A stretch of DNA of 35,004 nt from Brevundimonas subvibrioides. Its GTDB lineage: Bacteria; Pseudomonadota; Alphaproteobacteria; Caulobacterales; Caulobacteraceae. The stretch spans positions 1-35,004 of the forward strand of contig NCEB01000018.1 of assembly GCA_002280475.1 (NCBI GenBank). The letters are read 5' to 3'. Positions within the stretch are counted from its first letter, which is position 1. Every line of letters begins with the position of its first letter. A program made the translations under genes and the position numbers. Positions 23,958-31,799 of the stretch are shown in pieces. The notes under the pieces are model-generated. The model was not told the origin of the DNA and made no database searches. It saw nothing but the letters and a program-made list of their open reading frames with translations.

Positions 23958-24698
23958 TCAGCCGACCCGGGGCGTCTTCAGACGGCGCTTGTTGGCGTGG
24001 GTCGCCGGGGCGGTGCCCAGGGCCTCGGGGATCTCGCCCTTGAAGTAGAAGCGTTGCCACGCCTCCTTGGCCGCGTCGGGGTCGCCCGACGCCAGCCGGG
24101 TGTTGAAGTCCGTGCGCTGGCGGTTCCAGGCCTCGAACTGGCCCTTCATCACCGGGTTGGATTCCAGCGTGCGGATTACCGGCTGGACCTGTTCCAGCTT
24201 GCGATGCTCGACCAGATTTATGAAGCAGAACGGCTCGCCGCGTTCGAATTTTACGCGGCCCGGCCGGGTGAAGATCCAGTTCATGGTGAAGGGGAACGGC
24301 AGCCAGTCGGTCTCGATCAGGCCGACCAGGGGCTGGATGCCGTCCTTCACATGGTTGGGCGATCCCGAGCAGATCATCCCCCAGCCCGGCGGGGTGCGGA
24401 ACAGATACTGGGGATGCAGGGTCAGGACCCCGCGCGAGAAGTGCGAGGTGACGAAATGGTCCAGCTCCGGCTGCGGTCGCTCGGGCGTGATGGTGATGTC
24501 GGCCTGCGACGGCCCGCCGTTCCACTCGGCCGTGAAGGTGAAGGGACACAGGATTTCCCAGCCCGTGGTGTTGGCCATGGTCAGGGGCAGGCAGCGATAG
24601 GGGTGCCGGCTGACGAAGGCGTCCATCCAGTTCCGCGACTGGCGGCCGGGCACCATGTCGGGCGGCCGGGCCGACATCGGATAGCATTCCAGTTCCAA
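23958..24698 (-). CDS. DUF6065-family protein
   Basis: A 246-residue protein of unknown function, DUF6065. It begins LELECYPMSARPPDMVPGRQSRNWMDAFVSRHPYRCLPLTMANTTGWEIL, the family's usual opening. Conserved aromatic and Gly/Pro-rich segments include GVLTLHPQYLFRTPPGWGMICSGSPNH and FPFTMNWIFTRPGRVKFERGEPFC. No catalytic motif is recognisable. I chose the TTG at 24698, with an AAGGA ribosome site, because the ECYP strand is part of the family; the alternative ATG is 24677. Its divergent partner, 54 bp away, is the ProXp-ala-like gene. Confidence 0.85.
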   Translation of the reverse strand: MELECYPMSARPPDMVPGRQSRNWMDAFVSRHPYRCLPLTMANTTGWEILCPFTFTAEWNGGPSQADITITPERPQPELDHFVTSHFSRGVLTLHPQYLFRTPPGWGMICSGSPNHVKDGIQPLVGLIETDWLPFPFTMNWIFTRPGRVKFERGEPFCFINLVEHRKLEQVQPVIRTLESNPVMKGQFEAWNRQRTDFNTRLASGDPDAAKEAWQRFYFKGEIPEALGTAPATHANKRRLKTPRVG

Positions 24699-24752
24699 GG
24701 GGCGGCGTCCTTCGGCTAAGCGGGTCGTGTCGTCCTTCCTATCGGCCCGCCC

Positions 24753-25256
24753 ATGACCGCTCAACCACCGCATGACCGCGACAGCCTGCTGGCCTTCATG
24801 GCCGAGCGCGGGATCGAGCAGACGACGCACGAGCATCCGGCGGTGTTCCGCGTCGAGGAGGGGCTGGACCTCAAGGCGTCGATGCCTGGCGCCCACACCA
24901 AGAATCTGTTCCTGAAGGACAAGAAGGGGCGGCTGTGGCTGATCTCGGCGCGTCAGGACACGGTCATCGACCTGAAGCTTGCTCCGAAGGTGATCGGCTC
25001 CGACAGACTGTCGTTCGGCAACGAGACCTTGATGCAGGAGACCCTGGGCGTGCGGCCGGGTTCGGTGACGGCGCTGGGGCTGATCAACGACGTCGAGCGG
25101 CGGGTCGGCTTCGTGCTGGACCGGCGGCTGTGGGAGGCGGAGATCGTCAACTTCCACCCCCTGACCAACACGGCGACGACGGCGCTGAGCCAAGCGGCGT
25201 TTCGTCGCTTTCTGACCGAGATCGGGCGGGCGGCGAGGGTGGTGGATTTCGACTGA
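24753..25256 (+). CDS. prolyl-tRNA synthetase-associated domain protein (ProXp-ala-like Ala-tRNA-Pro deacylase)
   Basis: A 167-residue free-standing editing domain of the YbaK/INS superfamily. ProXp-ala-type members hydrolyse alanine mischarged onto tRNA-Pro. The conserved lysine lies in [21 protein letters not shown], and the C-terminal substrate loop is [25 protein letters not shown]. Length is typical (about 165). These features favour the ProXp-ala (PrdX) group over YbaK itself. A single-copy plus-strand gene followed by a paired REP-like element. Confidence 0.92.
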   Translation: MTAQPPHDRDSLLAFMAERGIEQTTHEHPAVFRVEEGLDLKASMPGAHTKNLFLKDKKGRLWLISARQDTVIDLKLAPKVIGSDRLSFGNETLMQETLGVRPGSVTALGLINDVERRVGFVLDRRLWEAEIVNFHPLTNTATTALSQAAFRRFLTEIGRAARVVDFD

Positions 25257-25258
25257 CC

Positions 25259-25412
25259 TTCTCCCTCCCCGTTCCGGGGAGGGTGGTCGGAGCGCAGCGG
25301 AGACCGGGTGGGGGCGGCCGGGCGAGCCTTACTCCGACATCGCCTGTGGTTCGCCTTGCCGCCCCCACCCGATCGCTTCGCGATCTGCCCTCCCCGTTCC
25401 GGGGAGGGAGAA
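25259..25412. repeat. paired REP-like element (CCTCCCC hairpins)
   Basis: Two hairpins, CCTCCCCG-TTC-CGGGGAGG, lie in opposite orientation at 25259-25283 and 25388-25412, each extended by TTCTC/GAGAA. Between them CGGGTGGGGGCGGC (25305-25318) is complementary to 25358-25371. The whole 154-bp block could fold into a nested stem with terminal hairpins, a BIME-like arrangement. It fills most of the gap between the ProXp-ala-like and cnoX-like genes and contains no open frame of interest. Confidence 0.85.
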
Positions 25413-25485
25413 AGCGGCTTGCCTCCGCCACCTCGCGCGACCATCTGTCGGCTCTCGCGTTACACGCCGACAGGATGACCCGCCG

Positions 25486-26394
25486 ATGAGCCTTCTCGAC
25501 CCGACCGCGCCCAAGGACGACGCCGCCGACGACCTGATCAAGGACGGTTCGGACGCCGGCTTCATGGCCGACGTGATCGCCCAATCGAAAATCCAGCCGG
25601 TCATCGTCGACTTCTGGGCGACCTGGTGCGGGCCGTGCCGGACCCTGACGCCCGCGCTGGAAAAGCAGGTCCGCGTGGCGGGCGGGGCGGTCAAGCTGGT
25701 CAAGATCGACGTCGACAAGAACCCCGCCTATGCGGGCCAGCTGCGGGTCCAGTCGATCCCGACGGTCTATGCCTTCGTCAACGGCCAGCCGGTCGACGGC
25801 TTTCAGGGCGCGATCCCCGAAAGCCAGATCAAGGCCTTTATCGAGAAGCTGTCGGGCGGATCGTCGGCCAATTCCGACGTGGAACAGCTGCTGGCGCTGG
25901 GCGAGGAATCGCTGGGCCTGTCGGACTTCGGCGGCGCGGCCCAGGCCTATGCCCACGTCCTGACGCTGGAGCCCGAGAACGAGGACGCCATCGCCGGCAT
26001 GGCGCGGGTCTATCTGGCCGGCGGCGACGCCGATCAGGCGCGCCAGACCATCGCCATGGCCCCGGTCGATTCCAAGAACCCCACCGTCATCAGCCTGCGG
26101 GCCCAGCTGGCCCTGGCCTCGGCGGCGCCGACGGCCGAGGTCGCGGCGCTGGAGGCCCGGCTGCGGGCCGACCCGGGCGATCATCAGGCGCGCTACGACC
26201 TGTCGCTGGCCCAGGCGGCGGCCGGCGAACTGAAGGCGGCGGTCGACAGTCTGCTCGACATCGTTCAGGCCGATCTGGAGTGGAACGAGCAGGCGGCCAG
26301 GAAGCAGTTGCTGGTGGTGTTCGAAGCCGCCGGCCTGTCGTCCGACATCGCCAAGGACGGGCGTCGGCGTCTATCGTCGATCCTGTTCGCGTAA
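25486..26394 (+). CDS. thioredoxin-TPR co-chaperone (CnoX/YbbN-like)
   Basis: A 302-residue protein. Residues about 25-130 are a thioredoxin domain with WATWCGPC (C48, C51), a cis-Pro in SIPTVYAF and the usual VKLVKIDVDKNP strand. Residues about 145-300 are TPR-like helices (LLALGEESLGLSDFGGAAQAYAHVLTLEPENEDAIAGMARVYLAGG). This is the layout of CnoX/YbbN, a holdase that hands substrates to GroEL under hypochlorite stress. E. coli CnoX has SxxC and lacks reductase activity, but the CGPC here, as in Caulobacter, suggests combined reductase and holdase. The Lon N-domain gene follows after 13 bases, a conserved pairing in the class. Confidence 0.93.
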   Translation: MSLLDPTAPKDDAADDLIKDGSDAGFMADVIAQSKIQPVIVDFWATWCGPCRTLTPALEKQVRVAGGAVKLVKIDVDKNPAYAGQLRVQSIPTVYAFVNGQPVDGFQGAIPESQIKAFIEKLSGGSSANSDVEQLLALGEESLGLSDFGGAAQAYAHVLTLEPENEDAIAGMARVYLAGGDADQARQTIAMAPVDSKNPTVISLRAQLALASAAPTAEVAALEARLRADPGDHQARYDLSLAQAAAGELKAAVDSLLDIVQADLEWNEQAARKQLLVVFEAAGLSSDIAKDGRRRLSSILFA

Positions 26395-26407
26395 GAGGGG
26401 CGGGGCG

Positions 26408-27067
26408 ATGGCGCAGGGCTATGTGAAGGCGGTCGATCTGCCCCAGGTCATTCCGGTGTTTCCCTTGCCGGGGGCCATCCTGCTGCCGCGCGGCCAGTTG
26501 CCGCTGAACATCTTCGAGCCGCGCTATCTGAACATGATCGACGACGCCATGGCGGGCGACCGGATGCTGGGCATGATCCAGCCGGTCGGCGGGCCGCGTC
26601 GCCTGCCCAGCCTGTCGGCGGTGGGCTGCGCCGGGCGGATCACCTCCTTCGCCGAGACCTCCGACGGACGCTATCTGGTGACGCTGACGGGGGTGGCCCG
26701 GTTTCGGGTGGCGGCCGAACTGCCGACCCAGACGCCGTATCGCCAGATCCGGGCCGCCTTCGCGCCGTTCGAGACCGATCTGGCGTCGCCCACCGGCGGC
26801 GAGGATTTCGACCGCGAGTCGTTCCTGTTCGCCTTGCGCCAGTATCTGGAGCGTCGACAGCTGGAGATCGACTGGGAGACCGCCGAGGCCGCGCCTCAGG
26901 AGGCCCTGGTCAACAGCCTGTCCATGGCCCTGCCGTTCGAGCCGGCCGAGAAACAGGCCCTGCTGGAATCGCCGACGCTGGACGACCGGGTCGAGGTGCT
27001 GACGGCCCTGATGCGGATCGACGCGGCCGAGACCGGCGACGGCGACAGCCAGACCTCGATGCAGTAG
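26408..27067 (+). CDS. Lon N-terminal (LAN/substrate-binding) domain protein
   Basis: A 219-residue protein made solely of the Lon substrate-binding N-domain, with no ATPase or protease. Hallmarks are VIPVFPLPGAILLPRGQLPLNIFEPRYLNMIDDAMAGDRMLGMIQP near the N-terminus and GCAGRITSFAETSDGRYLVTLTGVARFRV. The C-terminal part is helical (LALPFEPAEKQALLESPTLDDRVEVLTALMRID). It may bind unfolded proteins; its position beside the thioredoxin chaperone supports a proteostasis role (inference). Confidence 0.93.
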   Translation: MAQGYVKAVDLPQVIPVFPLPGAILLPRGQLPLNIFEPRYLNMIDDAMAGDRMLGMIQPVGGPRRLPSLSAVGCAGRITSFAETSDGRYLVTLTGVARFRVAAELPTQTPYRQIRAAFAPFETDLASPTGGEDFDRESFLFALRQYLERRQLEIDWETAEAAPQEALVNSLSMALPFEPAEKQALLESPTLDDRVEVLTALMRIDAAETGDGDSQTSMQ

Positions 27068-27079
27068 CTCCCTTTTATC

Positions 27080-27207
27080 CGCTCATCCCCGCGAAAGCGG
27101 GGACCCAGTTCTGAAGTGGGGCAGGGTGTTCTGGATGACGGTCCGGGAGCAGCCGTTTCGCAATCTTCGCCCAAAGCACTGGGTCCCCGCTTTCGCGGGG
27201 ATGAGCG
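27080..27207. repeat. REP pair forming a perfect 30-bp inverted repeat
   Basis: The 30 bases at 27080-27109 are the exact reverse complement of 27178-27207. Each arm has its own hairpin, CCCCGC-GAAA-GCGGGG. The 68-base centre is not related to either arm. The arms (CTCATCCCCGCGAAAGCGGGGACCCAG type) are a very common dispersed palindrome in alphaproteobacteria. It separates convergent genes and may act as a bidirectional stop. Confidence 0.9.
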
Positions 27208-27223
27208 GAACTGGGGCGTTCAG

Positions 27224-27757
27224 TCAGTCCAGCGCGCAGATATCCGGCAGACCCCTCAGCGCCCCCGCATGGTCCAGGCCATAGCCGACGAGGAAGCGGT
27301 TCGGGGCCTCCCAGCCGACGAAGTCGGGCTCGGGTGCGCGGGGCAGGGGCCAGGGTTTGCGCGCGAAAACGCACGTCAGGACCTCCGATGCGCCCGCCTC
27401 TTTCGCCAGTCGCACGGCCTCGGCCAGAGACAGGCCGGTGTCGAACACATCGTCCAGGATCAGGACCTTGCGGCCCTGAAGCGACCGCTGGAACGGGGCA
27501 TGGACGTCGATGCGGCCCCGGCTGGACTGTTCGTCGCCGTAGGAGGCCAGCCACAGGGCGTCGAACCGAACGTGACGCCCCAGCCGCGACAGGGCCCGCG
27601 TCAGGTCGGCGGCGAACCACAGGCCGCCGGTCAGCAGCACCGCCGCCACGGTCTCGTCGTCGATGACGGGGGCGATCCTTGCCGCCAGGTCGGCGACGAC
27701 GCGGGCGACCTCGGCCTCGGGGAGCAGGACGGTCGGCGTCGGGGAGGGTTCAGCCAT
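27224..27757 (-). CDS. hpt: purine (hypoxanthine) phosphoribosyltransferase
   Basis: A 177-residue type-I phosphoribosyltransferase. The PRPP-binding motif is VLILDDVFDTGLSLAEAV, with the two acidic residues and Thr-Gly. AAVLLTGGLWFAADLTRALSRLG supplies the cis-peptide PPi loop, and the C-terminal DFVGWEAPNRFLVGYGLDHAGALRGLPDICAL is the hood/purine-binding region of hypoxanthine PRTases. The enzyme salvages hypoxanthine and possibly guanine to nucleotides. The ATG at 27757 overlaps the end of the zinc-ribbon gene by eight bases. Confidence 0.9.
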   Translation of the reverse strand: MAEPSPTPTVLLPEAEVARVVADLAARIAPVIDDETVAAVLLTGGLWFAADLTRALSRLGRHVRFDALWLASYGDEQSSRGRIDVHAPFQRSLQGRKVLILDDVFDTGLSLAEAVRLAKEAGASEVLTCVFARKPWPLPRAPEPDFVGWEAPNRFLVGYGLDHAGALRGLPDICALD

Positions 27758-28700
27758 GCGAGGCGGATACCGCCTCGGCCCCATGGCTGTCGATAGGGCC
27801 GTGATCGGCGCCGTGCGCCGCATCGGCGATCGGCCGGGCGTCGATCGGGTCGGCGTGGATGGCCGGAGCGGTCTCGACGATGGCCGGGCGCAGGCCGTGG
27901 TCGTCGGCGGCGGGCAGGGGACGGTCGTGACCCGAAGGGGCGGCCTCGTCGTGATCGCCCGTCGCCTCCGCGTGACGGGAGGCGGGGACGGCCCCGACGA
28001 AATGCAGGCCGACGTCGACGCCTTTGGCGGCAGGGTCGCGGATCAGGGCGGCGAAGCCCTGGACCCCACCAGGCAGGACAGGCGCGCCGTCCAGGGTGAT
28101 GACGGCGTGGCCGATCTCGGCGCCCTGCGCGTCCAGCAGGGCGACACGCACCGGCGGCGGCTGGACTTCACGGCCCCGCACGTTTCGGAGCGCGCCCGAG
28201 ACCATGACCATGTCGGGGCGGTCCAGCATGGCCTTGGCGGTGACGGCCTCGAACTCCAGTCCTGTCGGGTTCACCGGCGTGCCGACCATGGCATAGGCGG
28301 CGGCGGCGCGGGGCCACAGGTCGACGACCTCGACCCGGAACAGCCAGCCCCCGGCCAGGATGCCGACGAAGACGCTGGCCAGGCCCGCCCAGACGGCGCC
28401 GTGGGTGGCCGCGCGGCGGATGCGGCGCTGTTGTTCGGCGCGGGCGCGGAAGGCCTTGGGCAGTTCGGGGGCCGGGGTCTCGGGCGCGACCGGCGGGGCC
28501 TCGTCCGTCGCGGCGCGGGCCGGGTCGGCGGTCGGGGTCGCGAGCACGGGGGCGGATGCGGCGCTGAGCGCCAGCGGCTCTTCGGCCATCGCGTGCCAGA
28601 TGTGGGCGCAGGACTGGCAGCGGACCTTGCGGCCGCCCGCCGGAATGGCGTCGTCGGGCGCGAAATAGCTGGTGGCGCAGGACGGGCAGGTCAGTATCAT
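27750..28700 (-). CDS. zinc-ribbon/DUF3426 membrane protein with His-rich tail
   Basis: A 316-residue protein. An MJ0042-type zinc ribbon occupies residues 1-36 (C5, C8, C28, C31). An Ala/Pro-rich linker follows, then one membrane helix (GAVWAGLASVFVGILAGGWLF, about 105-125), then a DUF3426 periplasmic domain (VMVSGALRNVRGREVQPPPVRVALLDAQGAEIGHAVITLDGAPVLPGG). The last roughly 78 residues hold nine histidines with many acidic residues (RH, DH, GH, DH, IH, AH, DH, SH, SH), which could bind metal. This class is often found beside ftsEX in alphaproteobacteria, as here. Function unknown. Confidence 0.88.
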   Translation of the reverse strand: MILTCPSCATSYFAPDDAIPAGGRKVRCQSCAHIWHAMAEEPLALSAASAPVLATPTADPARAATDEAPPVAPETPAPELPKAFRARAEQQRRIRRAATHGAVWAGLASVFVGILAGGWLFRVEVVDLWPRAAAAYAMVGTPVNPTGLEFEAVTAKAMLDRPDMVMVSGALRNVRGREVQPPPVRVALLDAQGAEIGHAVITLDGAPVLPGGVQGFAALIRDPAAKGVDVGLHFVGAVPASRHAEATGDHDEAAPSGHDRPLPAADDHGLRPAIVETAPAIHADPIDARPIADAAHGADHGPIDSHGAEAVSASHG

Positions 28701-28743
28701 GGCCGCTGACTTCGTGAGGCCGATCCCTCGGCCCCCTCCCCTC

Positions 28744-28759
28744 GGTGCGTCTGCGCACC
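28744..28759. other. small hairpin upstream of ftsE
   Basis: GGTGCG-TCTG-CGCACC is a perfect 6-bp stem with a four-base loop in the 80-bp gap between the divergent zinc-ribbon and ftsE genes. It could be leader structure or an operator; there is no recognisable match. Confidence 0.4.
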
Positions 28760-28780
28760 GTACCTGACGAACATACGCCG

Positions 28781-29503
28781 ATGCCCCCACCGCGCCGCCC
28801 GGCCGCCGATCCCGCGCCTACGCCCGAGACCGTCCGCCTGACGGGGGTGGGATTCGGCTATGCGGAACGGCCCGGCGTGCTGCGGGACATCTCCCTGATT
28901 CTGCCTGCGGGCTCTTTCCACTTCCTTACCGGGGCGTCGGGATCGGGGAAGTCGACCCTGCTGCGGCTGCTGACCCTGTCGGAACGCCCGACGGAGGGGC
29001 GAATCGCCCTTTTCGGAGAGGAGGCGACGGCGGTGCCGGCGCGCGACCGTCCGGGGTTCCGGCGGCGCATGGGGGTGATCTTCCAGGACTTTCGCCTGCT
29101 GGATCATCTCAGCGTGTTCGACAACGCCGCCCTGCCGTTGCGGCTGCGTGGGGTGAAGCCTGCGGCGTACGGGCCGGACGTGGAGGAGATGCTGGCCTGG
29201 GTCGGGCTGGGCGACCGCGCGGGCGATCGGCCGACCGCCCTGTCGGGGGGCGAAAAGCAGCGGCTGGCCATCGCCCGGGCGGTGATGAGCCGGCCCGAAC
29301 TGATCCTGGCCGACGAGCCGACCGGCAGCGTCGATCCGGCCATGGCCGAGCGGCTGCTGAAGCTGTTCCAGTCGCTGAACCGACAGGGCACGACCGTGTT
29401 GATCGCCAGCCATGACGAGGCCCTGGCCCGACGTTCGGGCGCGCGGCTGCTGAGGCTGACGGACGGGCGTCTGTCGGCGGCCCCGGCGACGGCGGCGGCA
29501 TGA
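28781..29503 (+). CDS. ftsE: cell division ATP-binding protein FtsE
   Basis: A 240-residue ABC ATPase that, with FtsX, forms a divisome complex which activates periplasmic peptidoglycan hydrolases. Walker A is GASGSGKST (51-59), the Q-loop MGVIFQDFRLLDHLSVFDNAALPLRL is typical of FtsE, the signature is LSGGEKQR, Walker B LILADEPTGSVDP, and the H-loop ASHDE. I chose the ATG at 28781; an upstream GTG at 28745 would lie in the hairpin and add 12 residues. Its stop overlaps the ftsX start. Confidence 0.95.
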   Translation: MPPPRRPAADPAPTPETVRLTGVGFGYAERPGVLRDISLILPAGSFHFLTGASGSGKSTLLRLLTLSERPTEGRIALFGEEATAVPARDRPGFRRRMGVIFQDFRLLDHLSVFDNAALPLRLRGVKPAAYGPDVEEMLAWVGLGDRAGDRPTALSGGEKQRLAIARAVMSRPELILADEPTGSVDPAMAERLLKLFQSLNRQGTTVLIASHDEALARRSGARLLRLTDGRLSAAPATAAA

Positions 29504-30435
29504 TCCGCTGGTCCACCCTGTTCGACCCGGCGCAGGCCGTGGTCCCCCCGTCGCCGCCGGAGCGGGACCTGTTGCCGCGCGACGGGGCGGGGGAGCGGTG
29601 GCTGGGGGGCGTGATCGCGGTCCTGTGCTTCGTCGCCTGTCTGGCCGGTCTTGGGGCCCTGTCCGCCGAGCGAGCCGCGGGCGGCTGGGCGCGCGAGCTG
29701 CGGGGCGAGGCGACGGCGCAGGTTCGGCCGGGCGTGGGCGAGACCGGCGACGCGGCGGCGGCCCGGGCGGCGGAGACCCTGGCGGTGGTGCCGGGCGTGG
29801 AGGAAGCGGCGGCCATGGACCGCGCTACGGCCGAGCGGCTGCTGCGACCCTGGATGGGCGAGGCGGCTCTGGAAGATTTGCCCCTGCCCCATCTGGTCAC
29901 GGTGCGGCTGGACCCGGACGCACCCGCCAGCGCCCTGGTGCTGAGCCGGGCCCTGGCCGAGGGTGGCATCGACGCCACGGTCGATGACCACAGCCTGTGG
30001 CGCGGCGAGGTCGAGCGGTCGGCGGGGACGGTGACCTTGCTGGCGCTGGCGGCCTTCCTGGCGGTGGCCGGGGCGACGGGGGCGGCGATCGTCCACGCCG
30101 TGCGGGCGGGCGTCGAGGCCCGGCGGGCGGTGATCGAGACGCTGAGCCTGTCGGGCGCGACTGATGGGGCCGTGGCCTGGCTGTTCCAGCGGCGGTTCGC
30201 CCTCCTGGCGCTGGCCGGCGGGGCTGTGGGAACCGGGTTGGCGCTGGCCTTGGCCGGCATGGTCCGGTTCCTGGGCGGAGGCGAGGGATTGAGCCCGGCC
30301 CTGCCCCTGGCGTGGGGCGATCTGCTGATCCTCTCGCCAACGCCCCTGGTCGCGGCTACGGTGGCGCTTGTCTCGGCGCGGCTGGCGGCGGGGCGGGCGC
30401 TCGACCGGCTTGGCGCGTCCGCGTCCGCCGGATAG
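29500..30435 (+). CDS. ftsX: cell division protein FtsX
   Basis: A 311-residue membrane partner of FtsE. There is an N-terminal cytosolic tail (about 30 residues), a first helix at LGGVIAVLCFVACLAGLGAL, a periplasmic domain of about 110 residues where activators such as EnvC bind in other bacteria, and three C-terminal helices (TLLALAAFLAVAGATGAAIVHAV, FALLALAGGAVGTGLALALAG, LVAATVALVSARLA). The conserved cytosolic loop is ARRAVIETLSLSGATDGAVAWLFQRRF. It overlaps ftsE by four bases and precedes ydcF by nine. Confidence 0.93.
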   Translation: MIRWSTLFDPAQAVVPPSPPERDLLPRDGAGERWLGGVIAVLCFVACLAGLGALSAERAAGGWARELRGEATAQVRPGVGETGDAAAARAAETLAVVPGVEEAAAMDRATAERLLRPWMGEAALEDLPLPHLVTVRLDPDAPASALVLSRALAEGGIDATVDDHSLWRGEVERSAGTVTLLALAAFLAVAGATGAAIVHAVRAGVEARRAVIETLSLSGATDGAVAWLFQRRFALLALAGGAVGTGLALALAGMVRFLGGGEGLSPALPLAWGDLLILSPTPLVAATVALVSARLAAGRALDRLGASASAG

Positions 30436-30444
30436 GAAGAAGCC

Positions 30445-31083
30445 ATGAAGTTTCTGGCGCTTGTGGGGATTGTGGCCCTGATCTGGCTGGTGGGGCTGTT
30501 CGCCTTCGCCGAGCGGGTGCGCGGCTTCACGCCGACGCCCGAGCCGGAGCGCGCCGACGCCATCGTGGCCCTGACCGGGCCTTCGGCCGAGCGGGTCAAC
30601 GCGGCCATCCGCCTCTTGGAACAGGACAAGGGCGAGCGGGTGCTGATCTCGGGCGTCAACCCGGAGGTCCGTCGCCAGGAACTCCGCGAGCTGACGCCGG
30701 GCTCCAGCCGTCTGTTCAACTGCTGCGTCGATCTGGGCTTCGAGGCCGAGACGACGACGGGCAACGCCGCCGAGATCGCCGCCTGGACCCGGTCCAAGGG
30801 CTACGACAGCCTGATCGTGGTGACGTCGGACTATCATATGCCGCGCTCGCTGATGGAGATCCGCAGCGCGGCGCCGGGGGTCGAGCTGACGCCCTATGCG
30901 GTCGAGACGCCGTCGCTGGACAACTCGCGCTGGTGGCGGGCGGCCGTGACCGCGCGGCGCATGACCCTGGAATACATGAAGTATCTGGCCGTGATGGGCC
31001 GGGTCGCCCTGGACCGCATCACCGGCGAAGGGGCCGAGGCCGAGCCCGCCGGGGACGAACCCGCCGGGGCGCCGGCGTCTTGA
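30445..31083 (+). CDS. YdcF/ElyC-family (DUF218) envelope protein
   Basis: A 212-residue DUF218 protein with an N-terminal membrane helix (LVGIVALIWLVGLFAFAERV) and a Rossmann-like domain. Motifs are ADAIVALTGPSAERVNAAIRLLEQDKGERVLISG, TTGNAAEIAAWTRSKGYDSLIVVTSDYHMPRSLMEIR, as in SanA/ElyC/YdcF relatives that influence envelope integrity and lipid-carrier use. The reaction is unknown. An acidic low-complexity tail (EGAEAEPAGDEPAGAPAS) ends the protein. It overlaps plsC by four bases in a TTGA arrangement. Confidence 0.88.
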   Translation: MKFLALVGIVALIWLVGLFAFAERVRGFTPTPEPERADAIVALTGPSAERVNAAIRLLEQDKGERVLISGVNPEVRRQELRELTPGSSRLFNCCVDLGFEAETTTGNAAEIAAWTRSKGYDSLIVVTSDYHMPRSLMEIRSAAPGVELTPYAVETPSLDNSRWWRAAVTARRMTLEYMKYLAVMGRVALDRITGEGAEAEPAGDEPAGAPAS

Positions 31084-31799
31084 CCACCCTGCGGTCGCTG
31101 ATCTTCGTCGCCTGGCTCTATCTGTCGATGGCGCTGTTCGCCGTCGTCCTGTCGCCGGCGCTGCTGTTGCAGCACCGCCATGCCATGGCCGTTTGCAAGG
31201 CCTGGGCGCGCTTCGTCCTGCTGGGCTTGAGATGGATCGTGGGCCTGCGGGTCGAGTTCCGGGGGCTGGAGCATCGGCCGAACGGCCCGGCCCTGATCGC
31301 TTCCAAACACCAGAGCATGCTGGACGTGATCGTGCCGTTCGTCGTCCTGGACGACCCCTGTCTGGTGATGAAGAAGGAGCTGGCGGTGCTGCCCTTCTTC
31401 GGCTGGTTCGCGCTGAAGACCCGGATGATCGTGGTCGATCGCGAGGCGGCGGCAAAGGCGCTGAAGACCATGGTGCGCGAGGGCCGCGAGCGCCTGGCCG
31501 ACAGCCGCCCGATCTTCATCTTCCCCGAGGGCACTCGCGCCGAGCCGGGGCGGCCGCCGGACTACAAGCCCGGGGTGGCGGCGCTGTATCGCGATCTGGC
31601 CCGGCCCTGCACGCCGGTCGCGACCAATGCCGGCCTGTTCTGGCCCGCCCACGGCTTCCGGCGCCATCCGGGCGTGGCCGTCTATGAGTTCCTGGCACCG
31701 ATCGAGGCCGATCTGAAGCGCGGGCCCTTCATGGAAGAGCTGGAGCGGCGGATCGAAACGGCGTCGGATACCCTGGCTGCTCGGCCGCAGCCTGTCTAG
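31080..31799 (+). CDS. plsC: 1-acyl-sn-glycerol-3-phosphate acyltransferase
   Basis: A 239-residue acyltransferase for phosphatidic acid synthesis at the inner membrane. The catalytic HxxxxD motif is SKHQSMLD, the substrate-binding FPEGTR is intact, and KPGVAALYRDL and PVATNAGLFWPAHGF are typical blocks III-IV. An N-terminal hydrophobic segment (LIFVAWLYLSMALFAVVLSPALLL) anchors it. The start is a TTG overlapping the ydcF stop. The stop is in a CTAG shared with the stop of the convergent hisC gene. Confidence 0.93.
   Translation: MTTLRSLIFVAWLYLSMALFAVVLSPALLLQHRHAMAVCKAWARFVLLGLRWIVGLRVEFRGLEHRPNGPALIASKHQSMLDVIVPFVVLDDPCLVMKKELAVLPFFGWFALKTRMIVVDREAAAKALKTMVREGRERLADSRPIFIFPEGTRAEPGRPPDYKPGVAALYRDLARPCTPVATNAGLFWPAHGFRRHPGVAVYEFLAPIEADLKRGPFMEELERRIETASDTLAARPQPV

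Noticed and set aside
27080..27207. Intrinsic terminator
   Set aside because: The hairpins are strong but no T-tract follows on either strand; REP pair is the better description.
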